Positions 57,041 through 64,000 of a stretch of 64,000 nt of DNA are shown piece after piece. The DNA lies in the NCBI GenBank assembly GCA_035610835.1, contig CM069449.1:45032768-45096767 (forward strand), read 5' to 3'. Origin of the DNA: Ophiura sarsii (taxonomy: Eukaryota > Echinodermata > Ophiuroidea > Amphilepidida > Ophiuridae). Under the pieces are notes generated by a model, which was not told the DNA's origin, searched no databases, and saw only the letters and a list, made by a program, of their open reading frames with translations. Positions within the stretch are counted from its first letter, which is position 1; the number at the start of each line of letters is the position of its first letter. The translations under genes and the position numbers were made by a program.

Positions 57041-57966
57041 CACTGAAAGCCAAACTGGAGTCAGGGTTACTCTATAAAGGGAGTCCAGCCTACATGTGAC
57101 TCTATGTCAATATTGACTCTGTTTGGAGAGTCACATGACTCCCTTGGAGAGTCAACATTTACTGACTCCTTTGGGAGTCATGATGCATGACTCTTCAAGG
57201 GAGTCTTGTGACTCTTCAAATGGAGTCAATATTGACATAGAGTCACATGTAGGCTGGACTCCCTTTCGAGAGTAATAATGACTCCAACTGGCTAAATAGA
57301 GTCACCGTGACTCCAGGTAGGAATAAGACACTGAGAACTGGAGGTGGGGGCGGGGGGCTTTAAGGTAATTGGTTCTTTGATGTTTATGTTCTTGCTCAAT
57401 GTATTTGCATTTACTTAGTGAGCAATCACTTCCCTTCCTTAACCAGTGAGAAATATGCATATATCAATATACATTCAACGGTGTTAAATTAAGGAATCGA
57501 CTTAATTGAAATAAATTAATAGGTTTAAATAAATAAAATGTGCAAATTAGCTCATTAGCATAATTGAAATGGTATACACGAGCATCGGTGCTAATTTTTG
57601 TACCATTGCAATTATGCTAATGAGCGATTTGTGCATTTTACTCGGCTAATATAAGACCAAGTAAAATATGCAAATTAGCTCCAGAGAGTCAGGATGACTC
57701 CTTTGGAGAGTCATGGGCGATGACTCTTTCCGACGGCTAGGATGGCTCCTTTGGAGAATCAGGATGACTCCTTTGGAGAATCAGGATGACTCCTTTGAAG
57801 AGTCAGGATGACTCCTTTGGAGAGTCATGGCCGATGACTCTTTCCGACGGCTAGGATGACTCCTTTGGGGAGTCAGGACGACTCCTTTGGAGAGTCAAGA
57901 TGACTCCTTTGAAGAGTCAGGATGACTCCTTGGGAGAGTCACTTGACTCCAGTTTGGCTTTCAGTG
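57041..57966. mobile_element. 926-bp TA-flanked element packed with GACTCC/GGAGTC palindromes
   Basis: Termini CACTGAAAGCCAAACTGGAG and CTCCAGTTTGGCTTTCAGTG are flanked by TA (57039-57040 and 57967-57968). More than 30 GACTC/GAGTC words occur inside. They include a perfect 39-bp inverted repeat (57080-57118 against 57223-57261) and a run of GATGACTCCTTTGGAGAGTC units at 57690-57950. A second foldback (GCTCATTAGCATAATTG arms) is nested at about 57536-57645. No transposase. Confidence 0.85.
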
Positions 57967-58379
57967 TACAGGAAAAGATAGCTCATTAACATAATTCCCA
58001 TGGTCCCTATCGTGTTTGAGCATGGGGTTGGTGTAGTGGTGCAGCATTTGTCCTCCTCGATAGGAATACCGCTGGTGGCAAATTAAAAATGTGTGCTAAT
58101 TACCCCCAAATAAGCGAAACAAAACACTAGTACCTAAACTTAGTTATAGCATAATACCAAATCAAACATCACTGTCCTTTCAAATGACCGTCGATTCCTT
58201 TATCCTGTGTCTATTATGTGGAAAGACGCAGATGGGTTGCCCTTTCATAGCCTTTTAATCGCTGATGTTCGCTGAATACGTTTTCAGTGACATTTATCAG
58301 ATAATCAAAACCCGCCTTACGATACCTGAAAGTATACAATGACACCCTAACGTGTCAACAGCATCGGACCCAAAAGGAA

Positions 58380-60103
58380 TTAAGAGTCATCTCAGGTAAA
58401 TATCGAGTACAGGTGGCAAAGCTCGCCGATTTTTTATTTTTTTTTCCTGGCCAGGTTGAAGTACTTTTGTAGCATATCAGAAAAACGAGATTAGTTTGTT
58501 ACTCTTTTACTCGTTGCCATGGCAACAGCCCAATTTAGATTTTAGCCATTTTTGGTCAATATCAGTTAAAAATAGTCAAAATTTACCGCACATTCGTTAT
58601 CTTATTGCAGCAATATGCAAGATTTTTTTTCAAAAGTAGCTATTACTTGATGAAGATATATCTTTATACTTTAGACACAAATAATAAAATAAAAAAATTA
58701 AAAATGTTTTGATGTATTTTCTGACCTGGCAACACTGCTAGTTTTGACATATTAAGAAAATTGATATTTTAGCCTATCTTTGCATCTCGTAAAAACTACT
58801 TGACAGGGCACTCAGGATATTGTCCTCATAGGAGGAGGGAGAGATGACTTTACCCTACTCATATCTGATGAAAGCAGCTTGGGGTATTATATACTTTAAC
58901 GGCAGTGTTGCCAGATAATGACACATTTTGGAAAAATTACAATATTTCGTTTGTTACAAATAATGACATTCATTTTGATACTGAAGCCATTTTATTACGA
59001 CAAATTGGATTTAGTATATACCAGATGTTCCAGGGACTTCCATAGATACCCGTTAAGTAAAACAGGTGGTAATATAGGGCCTATACTTCTACTCTTGTTG
59101 CCAGAAAGTTCACAGTTCGGCAACATTATTCAGATAATTTGATTTCGTATATTAGTCGGGTATGTACAGGGGGGGTGGGGGGGGGGGGGGGGTGCACGTG
59201 CACCCCAGTACTAAAACCAAACCAACTTTTTAGGTGTCTTTTAGGGTCCTTAAACACATTTTAGATGTTAACAGTGAAAAAAAATTGGATGCTCTCCAGA
59301 TATCCAAGATGGCGTCCAAAATGGCCGCCAAAACAGGTCAAATCTCATAAAAGTGACATATAGCAATCAAATTGTATGGTGAAAGTATAGTTGTAATAGT
59401 GGGATGTATGTATTAAACCACTAGACACTCATATCTAGAAGTTTTGCTTTATTAACACACCTAAATCCAAGATGGCTGCCAAAATGGCCGCCAAAAATGG
59501 TAAAATTCCATATATTGGCATATATAAACCAACATGTATGATCAGAGTAAATTTTTAACAATGGGATGTATGTGTTAGACCACTAGAAACTCATGCTTAG
59601 TATTTTTACTTTGTTCACATATTTTAAAATCAAAATGGCCGCCAAATTAATGGCCGAAATTGGTCAAAAGTGGTCAAAATTCCATAAAATAGGCTAATAT
59701 CAACCGAAATGTATGATGTATTTCTTAATATGTCAAAACTAGCAGTGTTGCCAGGTCAGAAAATACATCAAAACATTTTTTTTTTTTTTTTTTTATTATT
59801 TGTGTCTAAAGTATAAAGATATATCTTTATCAAGTAATAGCTACTTTTGAAAAAAAATCTTGCATATTGCTGCAAAAAGATAACGAATGTGCGGTAAATT
59901 TCGACTATTTTTAACTGATATTGACCAAAAAATGGCTAAAATCTAAATTGGGCTGTTGCCATGGCAACGAGTAAAAGAGTAACAAACTAATCTCGTTTTT
60001 CTGATATGCTACCAAAGTACTTCAACCTGGTCAGGAATTTTTTTTTTTAAAAATCGGCGAGCTTTGCCACCTGTACTCGATATTTACCTGAGATGACTCT
60101 TAA
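58380..60103. mobile_element. 1.72-kb TTAA-flanked element with ~370-bp TIRs
   Basis: TTAAGAGTCATCTCAGGTAA at the left mirrors TTACCTGAGATGACTCTTAA at the right. The arms stay paired to about 58752 and 59736, including GTTGCCATGGCAAC and ACCTGGCAACACTGCTAGTT. The interior holds three repeats of about 170 bp with AAGATGG(C)(C/G)GCCAAAATGGCCGCC (59290-59720) and a G run. The TTAA target suggests piggyBac or Kolobok. No transposase frame is seen. Confidence 0.87.
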
Positions 60104-60197
60104 ATTGGTGTTGCCTTTTAAATCCGGATATTATAGATCTTATTGTAGACTGACAAAAATCCATCCATGTAGGCCTACATGTATAACGTGATAATAC

Positions 60198-61445
60198 TTG
60201 TGTAGATTGTTACTCTTTGCTAGAGTAAAGCCTTTATTCAAGAAGAACAGTAGATCCGATGTTGGCAATTATAGACCGGTTAGCATATTGTCCATTGTCT
60301 CAAAAATTCTTGAAAAAGCAGTGTATAACCAACTTAAAATGTACCTCTCTGATAATAATTTGATTTATAGCCTGCAATCTGGTTTCAGAGGCTCATACTC
60401 TACTGATACATGCCTTATTTACCTCACCGATTATATTAGATCCCAGATGGCTGCTGGTAAATACACAGGTATGGTGCTCTTAGATTTACAGAAGGCATTC
60501 GATACAGTAGACCATGACATACTTTGTAACAAATTGCAAGCTATGGGTATTCACATTGACTCTGTTAAATGGTTCAAATCATACTTATCTGACAGAAAAC
60601 AGATTGTTAATGTAAATCAGGTTGAATCCAAACCCATGAATATATCATGTGGCGTTCCACAGGGTAGTATTTTAGGGCCCCCGCTCTTCTTGTGTTATGT
60701 TAACGATATGTCATCAAGCGTTAACTGTAATCTTTTGTTATATGCTGACGATAGTGCCCTTTTCACATCAGATAAAGACCCAAAAGTAATTTCTGACACT
60801 TTAAGTAGAGAACTTGAGTCGTGTAGACAATGGCTGATCGACAACAAATTGTCATTGCACCTTGGCAAAACAGAGTCTATTCTTTTTGGATCTAAACCTA
60901 GACTGAGCAGGGTGGACAAGTTTGAAGTTTCTTGTAACGGAAAAATTATAAATCCTACCAACTCTGTCAAATACCTTGGGATTACTCTCGATGAAAATCT
61001 CAGTGGTGAAACTGTTGCAAAATCAGTTGTCAAAGAATCTTGTGGTAGATTAAGTTTCTTATACAGACAAGGTCATTTTTTGAACGAAAGATCTCGTAAG
61101 ACCCTTTGCACCGCCCTTATACAATGCCATTTTGATTATTGTTGCTCTTCATGGTTTTCTTCACTTTCTGCTAAGTTGAAAAATAAGCTGCAAGTTGTGC
61201 AAAATAAGTTGATTCGCTTTATTTTGAAGCTGGAGCCCAGGTCCCACATTGGTGATGTAGAATTTAAGAAGCTGGGAATGCTGAAAGTTGAAGATAGAGT
61301 TAAACAACTTAAACTCAATCATGTTTTTAAAATATATAATGAAATAGCACCTGAGTACTTGAATTCTCAATTTACCAAAATTGTCCAACACTCACAGATA
61401 CAATACCAGGGGCAGTGCAACAAATTTTCTGGTTCCCAAAACTAA
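60198..61445 (+). pseudogene. LINE reverse transcriptase, 5'-truncated and frameshifted
   Basis: About 410 codons are open. VKPLFKKNSRSDVGNYRPVS marks RT block 0/1. LLDLQKAFDTVDHDIL has the first catalytic Asp, SCGVPQGSILGPPLF is block B, and LLYADDSALF is the YADD active site. KYLGITLDENLS follows in the thumb region, then the C-terminal R-F..LEPR...LGML segment. The domain is complete and its catalytic Asp residues are present. The N-terminal endonuclease is missing, and the upstream codons to 60198 (an ATG outside the element) are not native. The frame is lost near 61380: the real C-terminus continues in another frame. Confidence 0.9.
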
Positions 61446-61850
61446 AGGTCAGCAGTGCAATACATTTTTCTTTACTGGTATTCGGGAATGGAACTTGCTA
61501 CCAACTCAGGTTAAAACATCCAAAACCCACGGGCAGTTCAAAAAGGCAGTAAAGAGTCACTTTCTATCTTGATTTTTCATCCATTTTTATATGCAGTTGT
61601 TTCATAAAAAGTGCAATATTATTTTGTGTGCAAATATATATGATGTTTTTATAATGTGCTGTTTTAATAAGGACCCCAATGGAAATAAGCCCTTTTTAGA
61701 GCTTTCTTGGGCTATCCTTGGCATTATATGTTTTCTTGTATTAATATGTTGTGTTAATTTTGTAAGTTTTTAAGATTTGTATATTTGATCTGATGTATTG
61801 TATCTCTGTGTCTTGATATGCCAAATAAAACTAAACTAAACTAAACTAAA
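60215..61850 (+). mobile_element. 5'-truncated LINE (CR1/L2/Jockey-like group)
   Basis: Sequence begins directly in the reverse-transcriptase domain and ends with an (AAACT)n tail at 61827-61850 after a short 3' untranslated region. The endonuclease region is absent, as usual after incomplete target-primed reverse transcription. The flanking duplication could not be fixed. Being nearly intact, the insertion is probably young. It sits about 110 bp from the end of the TTAA element. Confidence 0.88.
61381..61572 (+). pseudogene. LINE ORF C-terminus in shifted frame
   Basis: It reads HRYNTRGSATNFLVPKTKGQ, then QCNTFFFTGIREWNLLP, and ends in FKKAVKSHFLS before the stop. R-Y-N-T-R and W-N-x-L-P are the usual last residues of this LINE group's protein. 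It is separated from the RT frame by a single-base shift near 61380. Confidence 0.85.
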
Positions 61851-62231
61851 CGTGTTAGTGTGATGGCTTTCAGCGAATTTGCTTTAAAACAGCAACATAA
61901 ACATTTTTGTCGTGATGATGATCAAATACGGTACTGTAGTCCTTCGGCCATCAATGATGATATCATCATTGTTGACCTATACATTGAAGATTGGCCTAAC
62001 ATCTAATATTTTGCCGATTTCCTTAAAGTTTATTTAGGGTAGGATCATATGTGATGTGTAAAGTGTTATGTGATCCCAAGACTTTTATTAAGAGAGTGGA
62101 TCAATGCTATTCGTTTCTCATATAGGCTTTATTAAAAGCGTTTACTGCTTAAAGAGCTTGCTCAATTGATTAGTTGGGATGGGCTCTTTTACTTCATTAT
62201 TTTCTTCCATCTGTTTTGCTCTAGACTTGTA

Positions 62232-62296
62232 CAATTATGACCCAAGCGTGGTGCTGAGTATGCCTGTACGGATCAACCACAAACAAACAAACAAAT
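62232..62296 (+). repeat. SINE-like 3' module, copy 3 (partial)
   Basis: GACCCAAGCGTGGTGCTGAG and TGTACGGATCAACCAC are followed by AAACAAACAAACAAA, related to 41845-41908. Confidence 0.5.
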
Positions 62297-62317
62297 CGTT
62301 ACAACGCGGATGTGTGC

Positions 62318-62575
62318 AATCTACAGTAGATAGCACCCATATATTATTGCATTTTTCACATAGATAGAACCCATATATTACGTCAGAAGACAACACCCAT
62401 GTTAAATTGCTATCTTCAGTAGATATAGTACCCATGTATTACATTGCTATCTTCAGTAGATACTCGTATTATATTACTATCTTCAGTAGATAGTACCATA
62501 TATCGCATTGCTATCTTCAGGTAACATATGTTATATTGCTATCTTCAGTAGATAGCACTCTTGTAATTGCATTGG
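62318..62575 (+). repeat. Array of TGCTATCTTCAGTAGATAGCA palindromic units
   Basis: Six or seven units of about 35-45 bp each carry TTGCTATCTTCAGTAGATA with ACCCATGTATTAC-like spacers. Each core can fold into an 8-bp stem with a 5-base loop. The same core is seen at 23170. Confidence 0.8.
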
Positions 62576-62754
62576 TATCATCACCTGAACATTCATATAG
62601 ACAGCAAGTACCTATACCGTGAATTTACACCTATTATTAGTGTTATTTCTCATCCCCTTTCTGTGGGTAGTTATGAGTAATCCACTGCTACAGATTTAAC
62701 TGCAGGTCTGAGCTGGATTTTCGCCTGTAGCCCTTGCCTAATCACGGAAGTCAG

Positions 62755-63265
62755 AAAAAGGCACTTATCGCCCCCAAATGATTAACATTTCAATATAATC
62801 CTGATTTTAGGACTACTACCTAATACCAAAGGGCAAAAAAGAAATATTTTTATTTTATTTTGTAGGTTTTGTTTTTAATTGTATATGTTCTGTGAACACT
62901 TTTCAAATCTGTAATAAATGAGGGTGCAACACCAGTTGTCAAATGTCAGAGGCTTATTTATTGGTACATTCAGGATTACCTAGTAGATTTCACACCATGG
63001 TTTCCCTATACGTTTACATGTTAAATGGTTGTTACAAAAGCCCATTTTCTCGCTTATAAAGCGACTGGATTTGGCATTTTTTGACATCTTCCTTAAATTT
63101 CATGATATCTTTGATCATTTAATCAAACAATTATTTGGACAACTGGTTTAGCAGAACATTTACAATCAAAATGCATTAAAAAAAATTACGCCGTGGTATT
63201 AGGTAATAGTCCTAAAATCAGGATTAAACTACAACTTTAATCATTTGGGAGCAATAAGTACCATT
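62755..63265. mobile_element. ~510-bp TIR element
   Basis: Left arm ...CCCAAATGATTAA...AATCCTGATTTTAGGACTA...CCTAATACCA pairs with right arm TGGTATTAGGTAATAGTCCT...AAATCAGGATT...TTAATCATTTGGG. Arms are about 80 bp. No target duplication was fixed. Confidence 0.72.
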
Positions 63266-63269
63266 TCTG

Positions 63270-64000
63270 ATTAATTCTATAATCAATGGGCCACAGGATG
63301 CCCAGCTGTCAAAAAAAGTTTGATTGACTTGTGCAAGGACTGAAATTAATTACTGGTGCGGAATCAGTACATAACTTTTACATTCAAAGATCACACCAAT
63401 CATGAACATCAAGACAAATGTAAAGTTGATAAGCGCAAAATTGATGTTTTTAAGTATAGGGAACCTATATATCGGTGTGCAATGTACAGCAACTCAGTCT
63501 GAATAAGAAACTGACTGGGTCATCCAGATATTTCACTTCTGGCTATCTTCATGATCATGAGGTTGTGAGTTTTAGTCCTGCTGCTGCCAATTTGTTTGTA
63601 TCCCCGGGCAAGATAATTAGTCTAAATTGCCCCGTTGACCCAAACGAGATTGTATAGCTGTTAAAAAGAATGATATTACAATCGAAGTGCTGATATGTTT
63701 GTGCGCCTAGCCAGCTGCCATGTAGATGAAGCGAAGTGATTGTGACGATTTCATAATGGCAGCGAAATAATAATTGAAATCGCGCCTGGAGTGTCCTGTA
63801 GGATGGATAAAATGCGCCTCATAAATTTGCTAATTATTTGTTTTTTGACTCAGATAATCAAAAACATGTGCTATAAGATATTGCCCCTCAATTTGATTCA
63901 TTATGGGTGCCCCATATCTTCCTTATCACAACTGATCTAAGCCTGGGCCAGAGGGATAAACAAAATGTCATACAGTAATATTAGTATTATAAATGAATCA
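63270..64000. other. No gene recognised
   Basis: The one ORF (63475-63657) shows no motif. Nothing else stands out. Confidence 0.4.

Noticed and set aside
62318..62575. CRISPR-like array of repeated palindromes
   Set aside because: The genome is eukaryotic, units vary in length and sequence, spacers are themselves related, and no cas genes are present.

Overview
This is a eukaryotic, almost certainly metazoan, genomic window. Genes are split by introns with GT..AG borders. The DNA is AT-rich, full of short inverted-repeat transposons, microsatellites, minisatellites and long G/C homopolymers, and it carries one LINE reverse transcriptase. The repeat types (CAGTGGCGTA-ended hAT MITEs, TTAA- and TA-flanked MITEs, a tRNA-derived SINE, a LINE with an AAACT-type tail) suggest a marine invertebrate such as a hemichordate, echinoderm or lancelet. 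The phylum cannot be fixed from sequence alone. There is one assembly gap of 100 N (33046-33145).

Layout. (1) 1-7.2 kb, + strand: the 3' part of a patatin-like phospholipase gene. Four exons (1171-1324, 4253-4336, 5699-5832, 7015-7142) join in consistent phase, and the GxSxG half lies left of the window. Its introns hold several TIR elements and an ACC-rich low-complexity array. (2) 7.2-24.6 kb: repeat-rich, with a minus-strand Myb/SANT-like ORF, a few weak short phase-0 exon candidates, and many MITEs and foldback sequences. (3) 24.85-33.05 kb: a near-perfect 3.5-kb direct duplication whose second copy runs straight into the N gap, probably an assembly artefact or a very recent duplication. 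(4) 35.99-41.74 kb, minus strand: four phase-consistent exons of a DyP-type haem peroxidase with an apparent signal peptide. The 3' end, with the haem-ligand histidine, is not seen and should lie in or beyond the gap. (5) 43.3-48.7 kb: a large non-coding TIR-bounded element carrying a nested 787-bp transposon. The nested element has a 10-bp target-site duplication and an intact acidic-repeat ORF. (6) 49-64 kb: TTAA MITEs, satellites, foldbacks, a 1.7-kb TTAA element with long TIRs, a TA-flanked element packed with GACTCC/GGAGTC palindromes, and a 5'-truncated LINE at 60.2-61.85 kb.

The two recognisable host genes, patatin and DyP peroxidase, both belong to families best known from bacteria, fungi or plants, and both are fully intron-bearing here. 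I see no evidence that they act together. Most of the remaining DNA is transposon-derived. Several insertions can be proved inside the window because an uninterrupted copy of the target sequence is present elsewhere in it.
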